Positions 42,206 to 50,894 of a stretch of DNA of 64,000 nucleotides are shown here, piece by piece. Each line of letters starts with the position of its first letter. Positions within the stretch are counted from its first letter, which is position 1. The notes beneath the pieces are model-generated. The model was not told the origin of the DNA. It saw nothing but the letters and a program-made list of their open reading frames with translations, and ran no database searches. Position numbers and translations under genes: made by a program. The DNA is from CS2-K091 sp035527155 (GTDB lineage Bacteria > Planctomycetota > Phycisphaerae > Sedimentisphaerales > Anaerobacaceae). The stretch spans positions 1 to 64,000 of the forward strand of contig DATLBB010000074.1 of the NCBI GenBank assembly GCA_035527155.1. The letters run 5' to 3'.

Positions 42206-43270
42206 CTATTTCCTACGCCGCAGCCGATAAATCATAGCCAACACCTCTGCTACGGCCACGTATAAGGTCTGGGGGATAGGACCGCCGAGCTTCACTGTCG
42301 AATATATTGTTCTTGCCAGGTCCGGCTTTCTTATTACAGGCACACCGTAAGCCCGCGCGATTTCTCTGATTTTTTCCGCTAACTGGTCTGCCCCTTTGGC
42401 CACCAGAAGGGGCGATTCCATTGTCTTGGCATCGTAGCGGAGCGCAACAGCTACGTGTGTCGGGTTGACGAGGACGACACTCGCCTTGGGCACTTCCTGC
42501 AGCATGCGCTTCCTGGCCATCTCGAACTGAACCCTCCGGATTCGACTTCTGAGCTCCGGGGAACCTTCCATGTCTTTGCGCTCTTGTTTTACTTCCTGCC
42601 GCGTCATTTTCAGGTCCTGGGTGTATTTCCACTTCTGATAAAAGGCGTCGGCAAGACCTATTGCCAATAGCGCAATGCCAACGCGTATCAAAAGGCCAAG
42701 TATTATCTTCGCGATAACTGCAAGTATCTGTACCGACCAGGCCCATCGAAGGCTGGCGAGCATATTGAGCCTGCTCTGAAGATAGAACCAGACGATGAAT
42801 GAGACAAAAATCAATTTAAATATGGAAACCAGGAGTTTAACCATAGACCGGGCGTTTACGAGCTTGGCAAATCCTGTTACCGGATTTAGCTGACTGAATT
42901 TCAAGCTTATGGCTTCCGGTGCGAAATTCAGGCCGCTGATAGCAACGCAAGCTAAAACAGAGCCTGCAAAAAGAGCTGCAAGAACGGGGCAGACAACAAG
43001 TATCGAATCGACAATTTTTGCGTTGAAAAAATTCAAAAATGATTTGCTGTCAGCGAAAACATCAATTTCACATGACATGCCATGCTTGACCTGCACAATG
43101 AACCACCGCAGCAGACTCGGACTCAATAGAGCTATCACCGCTATCAGTGCCAGAAGCGTCACAATCGACGTTAATTCCTGGCTCTGCGGCACCTGCCCTT
43201 TTTTCCTGGCTTTCTCTAACTTCTTTTGTGTTGGCTGTTCTGTCCTTTCGGCAGCCGGCTTCTCTGGCAT
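42206..43270 (-). CDS. flhB: Flagellar export switch protein FlhB
   Basis: The 354-residue protein has four membrane helices in residues 30-210 and the C-terminal autocleavage site NPTH in ASVVLVNPTHVAVALRYDAK, followed by PLLVAKGADQLAEKIREIAR. FlhB cleaves itself there and switches export from rod/hook to filament substrates; FliK acts on it. It is last in the fliO-fliP-fliQ-fliR-flhB operon. Confidence 0.97.
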   Translation of the reverse strand: MPEKPAAERTEQPTQKKLEKARKKGQVPQSQELTSIVTLLALIAVIALLSPSLLRWFIVQVKHGMSCEIDVFADSKSFLNFFNAKIVDSILVVCPVLAALFAGSVLACVAISGLNFAPEAISLKFSQLNPVTGFAKLVNARSMVKLLVSIFKLIFVSFIVWFYLQSRLNMLASLRWAWSVQILAVIAKIILGLLIRVGIALLAIGLADAFYQKWKYTQDLKMTRQEVKQERKDMEGSPELRSRIRRVQFEMARKRMLQEVPKASVVLVNPTHVAVALRYDAKTMESPLLVAKGADQLAEKIREIARAYGVPVIRKPDLARTIYSTVKLGGPIPQTLYVAVAEVLAMIYRLRRRK

Positions 43271-43287
43271 CCTCTATCCTCTATCTT

Positions 43288-43345
43288 TGGTTATCGGTAA
43301 ACGGTTATTGGTTAAATAATCACCAGTTACCAATCACCAATCACA
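43288..43345. repeat. AT-rich repeat phrases between fliR and flhB
   Basis: Phrases such as ggttattggttaaataatca and accagttaccaatcaccaat recur, a degenerate repeat also seen at 44391-44426. Confidence 0.45.
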
Positions 43346-43346
43346 C

Positions 43347-44099
43347 TCACAAGGGCAGCAGTTTGCCCACCCAATCGGCGAATTCAGCCACGAATCCGTT
43401 AAGAAAAGGCAAGAATATCGTCACGGTTAAGAGGCCGAGGCCTACACGCAATGGGAGACTTATGAAGAGGATATTCATCTCCGGCACTATGCGGGCCAAC
43501 ACGGCTAATACGACCATCAACACCAGGAACGCCGCCAAAATTGGTGCGGCCAATTTTAGGCCGGCAATGAACATTGCCGAGCCGGCTTTTACTACCCCTG
43601 CGGTCAAGACCGCTACTGTCGGGGTGCTGCCAGCAGGAAATGCCTCGTAACTTCTGGAGATAATCAGCAAAAGCAAATGGTGACCATTGGCACTTAGAAA
43701 CAGGATTATAAATATCATTTCCAACAAGCTGCTCAGCGGCTGGACACTCTCACCGGTCAATGGGTCTAAAATCTCGGCCATGGCCAAACCCATCTGCCGT
43801 TCGATAATCCGCCCGCTGAGCTTGACGGCAGAAAAAACAACAGCAGCAACTAATCCTAAAGCTAAACCGTAGGATGCTTCATTGGCTATCAGCAAAATCG
43901 CCTCCAATGTAGAAACGCGCTTGAGCTCGATGGCCAAAGGGGTTATTGCGGAGAAGAAAATCGCCACCATGACGGTGAGCCCGACTTTTATCCTGACGGG
44001 AATAGCCCTCCAACCGAAGACAGGAAGCACGAGGAAAAACGCTGAAATCCTTGTCAAGACCATTACAAAGCCAAGCATTTTTTCGAAGATCAGCGTCAT
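43347..44099 (-). CDS. fliR: Flagellar export gate protein FliR
   Basis: The 250-residue membrane protein has about six helices (FEKMLGFVMVLTRISAFFLV, ILLIANEASYGLALGLVAAV, GLLTVTIFLPFLNGFVAEFA). It fits FliR in length and in its place directly after fliQ. It forms the export gate core with FliP and FliQ. Confidence 0.95.
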   Translation of the reverse strand: MTLIFEKMLGFVMVLTRISAFFLVLPVFGWRAIPVRIKVGLTVMVAIFFSAITPLAIELKRVSTLEAILLIANEASYGLALGLVAAVVFSAVKLSGRIIERQMGLAMAEILDPLTGESVQPLSSLLEMIFIILFLSANGHHLLLLIISRSYEAFPAGSTPTVAVLTAGVVKAGSAMFIAGLKLAAPILAAFLVLMVVLAVLARIVPEMNILFISLPLRVGLGLLTVTIFLPFLNGFVAEFADWVGKLLPL

Positions 44100-44102
44100 A
44101 AG

Positions 44103-44375
44103 TCAGTGCCCGATATTCTGGATATGGCCAAAAATTTCGTTTGTAAATCTAAGTACCACCTGAAGCATCCAGCCGCCGCAAAACAGCGTAACGATACCAA
44201 CAGCCAGGAGCTTGGGCACTACTGTTAAAGTCATATCGCGTATGGAAGTAACTGCCTGTAGTAATGTTACGACTACGCCGACCACTATACAGGTCAACAA
44301 TATTGGTGCAGCTAAAAACAAGGCCGTCTCGAGAGTACGACGACCCAAAAAAAGAATAAAATTACTATCCATCAA
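44103..44375 (-). CDS. fliQ: Flagellar export gate protein FliQ
   Basis: The 90-residue protein has two membrane helices (TALFLAAPILLTCIVVGVVV, LLAVGIVTLFCGGWMLQVVL) with the family stretch TLLQAVTSIRDMTLTVVPKL. Length is exact for FliQ. It ends 3 bp before fliR. Confidence 0.96.
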   Translation of the reverse strand: MMDSNFILFLGRRTLETALFLAAPILLTCIVVGVVVTLLQAVTSIRDMTLTVVPKLLAVGIVTLFCGGWMLQVVLRFTNEIFGHIQNIGH

Positions 44376-44390
44376 CTAAGCCTCTGCCAC

Positions 44391-44426
44391 AATTGGTTAA
44401 ATGGTGATTGGTTAAACGTTATGAAT
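44391..44426. repeat. AT-rich repeat between fliP and fliQ
   Basis: aattggttaaatggtgattg and gttaaacg resemble 43288-43345. Confidence 0.4.
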
Positions 44427-44436
44427 TACCAGCCCT

Positions 44437-45282
44437 TTATCTGAAACCCAAGCTAAGACTCTTCGCCAGCAAACCCCATCCGTCAACAAGAATGAACAGC
44501 ATCAGCTTGAAAGGCAGGGAAATCATCATAGGCGGCAGCATCATCATACCCGCACTGAGCAAGACACTTGCTATTACCACATCTATCAGCAAAAAAGGAA
44601 TAAACAAAAGGCAGCCTATCTCAAATGCGGTACGAAATTCACTGATAATAAATGCCGGGATTACTATATGCATTCCGATATCCATCGCATTAGCAGGAGG
44701 CTTCATCTTGGCCATCTGCACAAAAAGAGCCAAATCAGATTCTCTGCTCTGGCGAAGCATAAATTCCTTCATACAATTGCCTGCCCTGGCTCCGGCCGTT
44801 TGAAAATCAATCTGGTCTGCAATATAAGGCTGAATTGATTCCGTGTTGACCCTGGCAAATGTTGGTGCCATTGTATACATGGTCAGAAATAAGGCCAGCC
44901 CTATGACAGCAATGGTGGGTGGTATGGTTTGTGTGGTCAAAGCGCGACGAACAAAGGCCAAAACGATAACTATTCTCGTAAACGATGTCATCATCATCAG
45001 AAGACTTGGTAAAATCGCCAGAACGGTAAAGATGATTACAAGTTTGACAGGTGTCGACCAATCTTTGTCTTTATCTTCGCTGGTGGTTGCCTTGTCTATA
45101 ACAGTCATCAAATCGCCGATGCTCGGGACTCCGGCAACGGGCGCACTTTCTTCCGATATACTGCCAGGCATTGTCGGCAGCGGTAATTGACGGGCCGTAT
45201 TAACACCCCTGCCAAATGAGAAACGGCCCGGTAACAAAACAACAAACAACAGAAACGATATTCTAATAAGCTTATCAGCCAT
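44437..45282 (-). CDS. fliP: Flagellar export gate protein FliP
   Basis: The 281-residue protein has a signal-type N-terminus (FLLFVVLLPGRFSFGRG) and FliP signatures LPSLLMMMTSFTRIVIVLAF, RALTTQTIPPTIAVIGLALF and PPMMISLPFKLMLFILVDGW. It forms the pentameric gate of the export channel. Its ATG follows immediately after the fliO stop. Confidence 0.97.
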   Translation of the reverse strand: MADKLIRISFLLFVVLLPGRFSFGRGVNTARQLPLPTMPGSISEESAPVAGVPSIGDLMTVIDKATTSEDKDKDWSTPVKLVIIFTVLAILPSLLMMMTSFTRIVIVLAFVRRALTTQTIPPTIAVIGLALFLTMYTMAPTFARVNTESIQPYIADQIDFQTAGARAGNCMKEFMLRQSRESDLALFVQMAKMKPPANAMDIGMHIVIPAFIISEFRTAFEIGCLLFIPFLLIDVVIASVLLSAGMMMLPPMMISLPFKLMLFILVDGWGLLAKSLSLGFR

Positions 45283-45822
45283 TTATACCCTCACAGTATC
45301 CCTCTCCTGCTCCTGCGGAGATAGAGCCGCCAGCGCATCCGTTACGTCAGCCAATTTTGTGATATTTTCATTTGTACTGCCTATAAGAATCCATTGGTGA
45401 CCTATTCTGAGCAGATGTACCGTTTTGCGTGGTCCAAGGTGGACTGTTTCGACGACGCGAATTTCTTTGCCCGGCAGGTTAGTAATCCTTGGCAGAAGCT
45501 TTTTTGAAACGTAAATCGCTGCTGCTCCCAGAACAGCAACGAGCACAACCATAAACATCGTTTTGAAGAACAGCTCCCGGCCACCAAAACCCTCATCCGC
45601 TCTCGCAGGCACATTTGGGTCGCTTGCGAACAGAGAGCCGGCTACAAATTTCGACCCGCCACCGGCGGGTACCGACCCAAACGCAGCTTTGCCGGGTCCT
45701 GATTCCGGCCCATCAGCGGTGAATTGCCCCAGGCAGACCACGAGCAAACCGCCGACTATCGCAGCCGTTACCAGAAACGCAACGTTTTTTTGTCTTTTTC
45801 CCGTCACGCTAAAGCACACCAA
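45283..45822 (-). CDS. fliO: Flagellar biosynthesis protein FliO
   Basis: The 179-residue protein has two hydrophobic stretches (NVAFLVTAAIVGGLLVVCLG and LFFKTMFMVVLVAVLGAAAI) and the C-terminal FliO core LPGKEIRVVETVHLGPRKTV with HLLRIGHQWILIGSTNEN. FliO helps assemble the FliP ring. Start is uncertain: TTG at 45822 or GTG codons just after it. The spacer between helices includes residues from a palindrome (45654-45670). A sigma-54-like promoter lies 80 bp upstream. Confidence 0.85.
   Translation of the reverse strand: MVCFSVTGKRQKNVAFLVTAAIVGGLLVVCLGQFTADGPESGPGKAAFGSVPAGGGSKFVAGSLFASDPNVPARADEGFGGRELFFKTMFMVVLVAVLGAAAIYVSKKLLPRITNLPGKEIRVVETVHLGPRKTVHLLRIGHQWILIGSTNENITKLADVTDALAALSPQEQERDTVRV
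45654..45670. repeat. Palindrome in fliO
   Basis: ACCCGCCACCGGCGGGT, perfect 7-bp stem, coding the VPAGGGSK linker. Confidence 0.65.
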
Positions 45823-45842
45823 ATATATCTTTTAGTTTCACT

Positions 45843-45884
45843 CCCACACCAATTGAGCTTAGGCTTGCACCTAATTGGTGCGGG
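45843..45884. repeat. Palindrome upstream of fliO
   Basis: CCCACACCAATT and AATTGGTGCGGG form an 11-of-12 stem around gagcttaggcttgcacct. Relatives are at 46022-46057 and inside motB at 46855-46898. Confidence 0.7.
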
Positions 45885-45901
45885 ATTATACTTGTCTGGT
45901 A

Positions 45902-45917
45902 TGCAAATACCGTGCCG
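45902..45917 (-). promoter_or_regulatory. Sigma-54-like promoter of fliOPQR-flhB
   Basis: Minus strand CGGCACGGTATTTGCA: correct spacing and -12 TTGCA; first base C. It differs at one base from 36906-36921. Confidence 0.65.
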
Positions 45918-46021
45918 AAACGCCAAAATGGGTATTACTATGGTGTTAGCAGCAATTTGAACGCGAAGGCGGGTGGATAATCGAACAAATTGTCGAAAAA
46001 CTTGACAAGCACACAGCTTCG

Positions 46022-46057
46022 CATCCCACACATATAGAGCCTAATAGGTGCGGGATG
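46022..46057. repeat. Palindrome downstream of the second motB gene
   Basis: catcccacac and gtgcgggatg pair with one mismatch. It carries the core gagcctaataggtgcggg, related to 45843-45884. It may also end the mot transcript. Confidence 0.6.
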
Positions 46058-46069
46058 TTGCCAGAGAAA

Positions 46070-46804
46070 TTAATCGCCTGCCCTCAGAACGGCGATTAAT
46101 ATCTGTGTCTGTTTGGAAATCGGGCTATCTTGCCCTACCCAGTCGCCGCCGGGTCCCGCCCCCCACGAATAAACAGGCCAATTGGAGGCTGAAGGCAAAG
46201 TATCCCGCAGGAAGTCAGCCACTACCTGGGCCCGCCCTGCTGACAGTATCCACTGCTGTTTCTCAGCAGCTTCATCGCGAGCCAAGCCAAGCACGTAGAG
46301 CTTGATGGCCTCATCACTCCGGTCATGCTGTAAATCCAGGCAAAATTCGGTCAAAAACCTCTTTGCCGGCCCATTCAAGGTTGCTTCGCCCGGAGGAAAG
46401 CGAACATTGGTTACTGAAAAATTGGTTTTTTTTGCCACTATTTGTGAAGGCATAGTCTCCATAGACCGCTGTACTTCTTTAAAAAGTCGACGAATCTCTT
46501 CTTCTTTTGCGTGTATGGTCCTGCCGGGGAATTGCTTATCAGGAGTTTCTATGAAGTATTTGATTTTAACACTGCCGAATTCAGGCGCTCGCTTTCTGCT
46601 GTAAAGCATGCCAAGTCCGAGCTCTTTCATAGATTGCATAAATGAACCCCGGCCTTTGTAAAATAATTCCGGGTCCATCACATTCGCCAGACCCAGCAGC
46701 ATCACAAAGAATGTCAGCAACAGCGTCGTTATATCTGAAAATGTAACGATATAGGCCGGGACTTTTGGGCCTTCTGACTCGGCTGACTTCTTCTGAGGGC
46801 TCAA
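46070..46804 (-). CDS. MotB-type stator protein, second copy
   Basis: The 244-residue protein has the MotB helix with the essential Asp (PAYIVTFSDITTLLLTFFVM, residues 17-36) and an OmpA-like peptidoglycan-binding domain near 130-240 (RDEAAEKQQWILSAGRAQVV). It overlaps the other motB gene by 4 bp. Stators normally contain one MotB type; two adjacent copies suggest mixed dimers or a division of roles. Confidence 0.88.
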   Translation of the reverse strand: MSPQKKSAESEGPKVPAYIVTFSDITTLLLTFFVMLLGLANVMDPELFYKGRGSFMQSMKELGLGMLYSRKRAPEFGSVKIKYFIETPDKQFPGRTIHAKEEEIRRLFKEVQRSMETMPSQIVAKKTNFSVTNVRFPPGEATLNGPAKRFLTEFCLDLQHDRSDEAIKLYVLGLARDEAAEKQQWILSAGRAQVVADFLRDTLPSASNWPVYSWGAGPGGDWVGQDSPISKQTQILIAVLRAGD

Positions 46805-47496
46805 TTGTAAATACTCCGTTCTAATAAAACTATCTCGAGCATGTGTTCCGGTTCCCCCGCAGCAATTGAGCTTATGCTCGCGCCTAACTGGTGCGGGGCA
46901 AGAGTGCTTTCTGCTGAGATGCTGAACCGTTTCCTGTCAAGGTTTTGTTCTGTTGTAAGATACTTTAACACCGCCCATGCCCTGGGCAGACCAAACTGCC
47001 CACGGCCCCGGTCGTCGTCCGGCCCATTTTCGCTGATTACTACGCGGTTAGGCATCTCTTTTAAGAATGATGCCAGGATGGACATAATATTGCGACCTTC
47101 AGCCGAAATTGCTGTGCCTTTAGCCCAAAAAATTCTTTTAGATTCGATTAAGAATACCTTCTGACGTTGGAAATCCACAGGGTCTGTTTCTTGTTTTGTT
47201 CTCTCCTTAGTTCCCCTGACTAAAGTAGGTTTTTCGCTGCCTTCGTCCAGCTTATCCAGTTCCTGGATTCGCTTTATAGGCACAAAAGCATCCGTATCCT
47301 TTTTGGCTTTCGGAGTCGCCGCAGGCAGAGCATCGGCGAAAATTACTTTTAATTGCTGAAAGATTGCCTTATCGAAGGATGAAAAACTCAAAAGAAGTAC
47401 AAAAAACGTCAGCAGAAGCGTCATACAATCACTAAAAGTGACCATCCATTCCGGTGCACCCGGAGTATCATCGTCCTCGGACTGTCTTTTCCTCAT
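46801..47496 (-). CDS. motB: Flagellar motor stator protein MotB
   Basis: The 231-residue protein has the proton-channel helix MVTFSDCMTLLLTFFVLLLS with the conserved Asp (residues 18-37) and an OmpA-like domain (ILASFLKEMPNRVVISENGP, GLPRAWAVLKYLTTEQN). Residues about 199-214 (TLAPHQLGASISSIAAG) come from an in-frame palindrome (46855-46898). It overlaps motA by 1 bp. Confidence 0.92.
   Translation of the reverse strand: MRKRQSEDDDTPGAPEWMVTFSDCMTLLLTFFVLLLSFSSFDKAIFQQLKVIFADALPAATPKAKKDTDAFVPIKRIQELDKLDEGSEKPTLVRGTKERTKQETDPVDFQRQKVFLIESKRIFWAKGTAISAEGRNIMSILASFLKEMPNRVVISENGPDDDRGRGQFGLPRAWAVLKYLTTEQNLDRKRFSISAESTLAPHQLGASISSIAAGEPEHMLEIVLLERSIYN
46855..46898. repeat. Palindrome inside motB
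   Basis: ccccgcagcaattg and taactggtgcgggg form the stem; the centre gagcttatgctcgcgcc parallels the one at 45843-45884. It is translated in frame near the MotB C-terminus. Confidence 0.7.
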
Positions 47497-48266
47497 TATA
47501 CGGTAGCCTTGACTTCTTCCCGCCTGCCCTGAGAAACAAATATCTGTATTTTTTCTCGAACAGTAGTGGGGTTATCACCTCGTGAAATAGCGATGATACC
47601 TTCAACAATCATTTCCATTGCGGTGGACTCCGCTTTGGAATAAAGCCCCAATTTTCCAGCTAATGGGATAAATATCAAATTAGCACTTAATGCACCGTAG
47701 AAAGTGGTAATCAAAGCTACCGCCATTCCTCCACCAATCGATTCAGGTGAGTCCAGGCTTCTAAGCATCTGGATGAGACCGATAAGTGTGCCTATCATCC
47801 CAAAAGCAGGAGCAGCCGAACCCATAAACTCTAATATCTTCTTACCGGTTGAATGGCGCTCCTGGAGGTGTTGGATTTCCATAGACAATAATTCCTGAAT
47901 GTCCTCGGCATTCTGTCCATCCACGAGCATCTGCAGACCCTTAGCGAAAAACAAATTGTCTATGTTTTGAATCTCCTGGTCCAGAGCCAGTGGACCATCA
48001 CGCCTGCTTATGGCCGCGTAGTTGACCATCTTTTGAATCAGCTCCGACTGAGGCGGTATCTTTGCAATAATTGTCTTCCTGATAACCGAAAATATGCCCA
48101 AAAACTGGGGCAGCGAAAAATGTATGAGGGTCGCACAAAGCATTCCTCCCATAGTGATGGCCAACGAGGGGATATGTATAAATATTTGCCAGCCACCGCC
48201 AGCGACAATGGCGGTCGTAATGACCACAAAACCAAGAAGTATTCCTATTATCGTTGCAATGTCCAT
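47496..48266 (-). CDS. motA: Flagellar motor stator protein MotA
   Basis: The 256-residue protein has four membrane helices and the MotA/TolQ-type signature ILEFMGSAAPAFGMIGTLIG with SIGGGMAVALITTFYGALSA. The cytoplasmic loop carries RDGPLALDQEIQNIDNLF. It forms the proton or sodium channel with MotB; the coupling ion cannot be read securely here. Confidence 0.95.
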   Translation of the reverse strand: MDIATIIGILLGFVVITTAIVAGGGWQIFIHIPSLAITMGGMLCATLIHFSLPQFLGIFSVIRKTIIAKIPPQSELIQKMVNYAAISRRDGPLALDQEIQNIDNLFFAKGLQMLVDGQNAEDIQELLSMEIQHLQERHSTGKKILEFMGSAAPAFGMIGTLIGLIQMLRSLDSPESIGGGMAVALITTFYGALSANLIFIPLAGKLGLYSKAESTAMEMIVEGIIAISRGDNPTTVREKIQIFVSQGRREEVKATV

Positions 48267-48270
48267 AGAA

Positions 48271-48987
48271 CTACTGTACCTCGGTTATTTGTTTCAATCT
48301 CCGGCACAAAAGAGCTGCAAGTGTGGGCTCAGAAGTGACTAACTCAGCTAATACCTTGGCTTTTGTCCTTTCGGTCATATAGTGCAGAATCTTCACGGAG
48401 TCATCGAGGCTGGCGGCCGCCCATACAACATCAGTACCTTGTACTTGTTTTGTACACATATTCGTCAATATTTTACCGGCACTGCTGGAGTCCATCTTGT
48501 CATAAGTGGCGGCTATTTTTACCAGGTTGGTCTTTTCGTCACGGGCAACCCCAACTCTGGTCTGAAGCAGCTTATCGCGCTGCTCCTTGAGACTTGCAAC
48601 GATTGAAGCAAGCTCAATTCGCAGATTATTGAGGTCCTCGATGTCCTTTTTTAACGTATCCTGAGCGATTCGCAGTCTCTGCTCTCGTTGCTCAAAGGTC
48701 TGCAGCTTATTGTCATACTCCTGCATCTTTTGGCGGACCTCAAAGACAAGACTCTTGAGCCGTTTTTCCGTCATAGTTTTCCTTGTCACGTCATCCACAG
48801 TACCAACGGTGCCTATCGGCTGCGGCAGCCCCGGCTTGGCAACGGAATCGGAGGCAGTAAGTTCGGGCTGACTCGAGTCATCGCTCGCCCTTACCGGCGC
48901 TGCTTTAGTAAGCCATGCCAGGAGGAACGCTCCAACAAAGCTTACCAGCCCCGCTGCCGCTATCATTATTATTAGTTTCTTACTCAC
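48271..48987 (-). CDS. MotE-like membrane coiled-coil protein
   Basis: The 238-residue protein has an N-terminal membrane helix (LIIMIAAAGLVSFVGAFLLA), a long coiled coil (residues 70-150: QEYDNKLQTFEQREQRLRIA) and a C-terminal MgtE-N-like helical domain (ATYDKMDSSSAGKILTNMCT, SLDDSVKILHYMTERTKAKV). This layout is that of MotE, which helps MotC/stator placement in the periplasm. It lies between fliJ and motA. The closest alternative is an MgtE-N family FliG-like fold. Confidence 0.75.
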   Translation of the reverse strand: MSKKLIIMIAAAGLVSFVGAFLLAWLTKAAPVRASDDSSQPELTASDSVAKPGLPQPIGTVGTVDDVTRKTMTEKRLKSLVFEVRQKMQEYDNKLQTFEQREQRLRIAQDTLKKDIEDLNNLRIELASIVASLKEQRDKLLQTRVGVARDEKTNLVKIAATYDKMDSSSAGKILTNMCTKQVQGTDVVWAAASLDDSVKILHYMTERTKAKVLAELVTSEPTLAALLCRRLKQITEVQ

Positions 48988-49041
48988 TGGTTTTCTCCTT
49001 TTTTCTGCGCGTCATCCCGAACTTATCGGGACCGCAAAATC

Positions 49042-49515
49042 TCAACTCTTGTTATTGCTTACTCTTTCCCGCTGTATCATATTTCGAGCGAATGAAACTG
49101 AAGCCGTCTCGTCTAATTCTTTCTGTTCAAGTTTCTCCTGTTCCTTTATAAATTGCATTTTTGCTTCGGCCCTTAACCTTTCCAAACCTTCTTTAAACTT
49201 TCTGACCTTTAAAAGCTCGGCAATCTTCTCTCTCTGTCGTGATTCCAGCTCGCTCGTTTTTTCTTTGAGTTTTTTAACCTGCTCATCACTTGTCCCAGAA
49301 TATCTCAAGAAGAATTCCTGCCTTCCTAATCGCTTCTTAGGATTTTCCTCTGCCAAACCAGCGATTACATCCTCCAATATTCTCTGCTGCATGAGCAGCC
49401 GGCCTCGTGTCTCAGCGAGCATTTCGGTCAGCTCAAGCAGTTCTGCTCTCATTTTTTGCTCCTTCTTTGTCTTTATGTCGAGGACGCGCTGCAAACGCCA
49501 AACAAATCGCTTCAT
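49042..49515 (-). CDS. fliJ: Flagellar export protein FliJ
   Basis: The 157-residue, all-coiled-coil protein (RFVWRLQRVLDIKTKKEQKM, ELLELTEMLAETRGRLLMQQ, KLKEKTSELESRQREKIAEL) follows fliI, as is typical. FliJ rotates in the FliI hexamer and contacts FlhA. Confidence 0.88.
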   Translation of the reverse strand: MKRFVWRLQRVLDIKTKKEQKMRAELLELTEMLAETRGRLLMQQRILEDVIAGLAEENPKKRLGRQEFFLRYSGTSDEQVKKLKEKTSELESRQREKIAELLKVRKFKEGLERLRAEAKMQFIKEQEKLEQKELDETASVSFARNMIQRERVSNNKS

Positions 49516-49529
49516 TTAACTTCCAATTC

Positions 49530-50891
49530 TCAACTCTCGGTATTTAACAGTTGGTCCCACGATTGTGTAATAGCAGTCAACCGGCTGACAGTTTCTTCGA
49601 AATCGGTTCTCTCTCGAACAGGCTGAATGAGAAAGGTGTTTATCCTTTCAATCAGGGCTATCGCCCCATCGATACGCCGATTGCTGCCCGCTGAAAACGC
49701 ACCAATGTTTATTAAATCTTCAGCGTCAATATAAATGGCATATATTTCTTTGAGCTTCTGTGCAGCAAGCTGGTGTTTTTTGCTCGTCACCGCCGGCATG
49801 AGTCGGCTGATGCTTTGTAAAATATCGACAGCAGGATAATGTCCCCTGTCAGCCAATTTTCTTGACAGCACTATATGGCCATCCAGCAGACTCTTGGCAC
49901 TATCAGCCACAGGGTCAGTCAAATCATCGTTTTCAACCAGGACTGTCAGAATACCTGTGATGCTGCCGGTCTCGGCACAGCCCAGACGTTCGATAAGTCT
50001 CGGCATCACCGAAAAAACGCTCGGACAGTAGCCCTTTGTGGCCGGCGGCTCACCCGCTGCAAGGCCTATTTCCCGTTGTGCCTGTGCAAACCGCGTAAGT
50101 GAGTCCATCATAAATAAAACGCTCATGCCCCTGTCCCTGAAGTACTCGGCTATTGTAACAGCTACGAATGCCGCCTTTACCCGCTGAATGGGAGGCGAAT
50201 CCGATGCGGCAACGACGACAACACTGCGTGCCAGGCCCTCTGCACCAAGGTCGGCCTCGAGAAATTCGCGGACCTCTCGCCCACGCTCGCCTATCAACGC
50301 CACAACATTGACGGCAGCATCGCTCGAATTGGCAATATCGCCGAGCAGAACACTCTTGCCCACTCCGCTGCCCGAGAAGATGCCTATTCGCTGCCCCCTG
50401 CCGCAGGTCAATACCCCGTCCATTGACCTGATGCCTAAAGCCAAAGGACGTGTAATCTTTTCGCGACTCAAAGGTGGCGGACTGCCTGCATCCAATAGCT
50501 TCTTGTCCGTCCCTGCTAACGGTCCCTTACCATCGATAGGCTCTCCTAACCCATTTACGACTCTACCGAGAATGCTTTCGTTTAGACTAATATAGCGTGG
50601 GGTAGTTCTTGCAGTTACCGTATCGCCCGGTGATATGCCCTCTATATGCTCTAAAGGCAGCAGGATAAAGTGGTCGTTCTGGAAACCTACGACCTCAGCG
50701 AGCACTCGCCGGCCATCGCGAAGATGGATACCGCAAAGCTCACCTAAGCCCACTACCGGACCATTAGATTCAATCGTCAGACCTGTGACCCGCACAACCG
50801 AACCGCGGCAATCTAACAGATTCACATCCTGCAGTGCCGAGTGAAATTTCTCAAAATCAATTGAGCATTTACTAAGCTGATTCGCAGTCAT
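49530..50891 (-). CDS. fliI: Flagellum-specific ATPase FliI
   Basis: The 453-residue protein has Walker A GSGVGKS in RIGIFSGSGVGKSVLLG, a Walker B region VLFMMDSLTRFAQAQREIGL and the T3SS-ATPase signature AAGEPPATKGYCPSVFSVM. FliI is the F1-like ATPase of type III export. It begins 3 bp after fliH. Confidence 0.97.
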   Translation of the reverse strand: MTANQLSKCSIDFEKFHSALQDVNLLDCRGSVVRVTGLTIESNGPVVGLGELCGIHLRDGRRVLAEVVGFQNDHFILLPLEHIEGISPGDTVTARTTPRYISLNESILGRVVNGLGEPIDGKGPLAGTDKKLLDAGSPPPLSREKITRPLALGIRSMDGVLTCGRGQRIGIFSGSGVGKSVLLGDIANSSDAAVNVVALIGERGREVREFLEADLGAEGLARSVVVVAASDSPPIQRVKAAFVAVTIAEYFRDRGMSVLFMMDSLTRFAQAQREIGLAAGEPPATKGYCPSVFSVMPRLIERLGCAETGSITGILTVLVENDDLTDPVADSAKSLLDGHIVLSRKLADRGHYPAVDILQSISRLMPAVTSKKHQLAAQKLKEIYAIYIDAEDLINIGAFSAGSNRRIDGAIALIERINTFLIQPVRERTDFEETVSRLTAITQSWDQLLNTES

Positions 50892-50894
50892 AAA

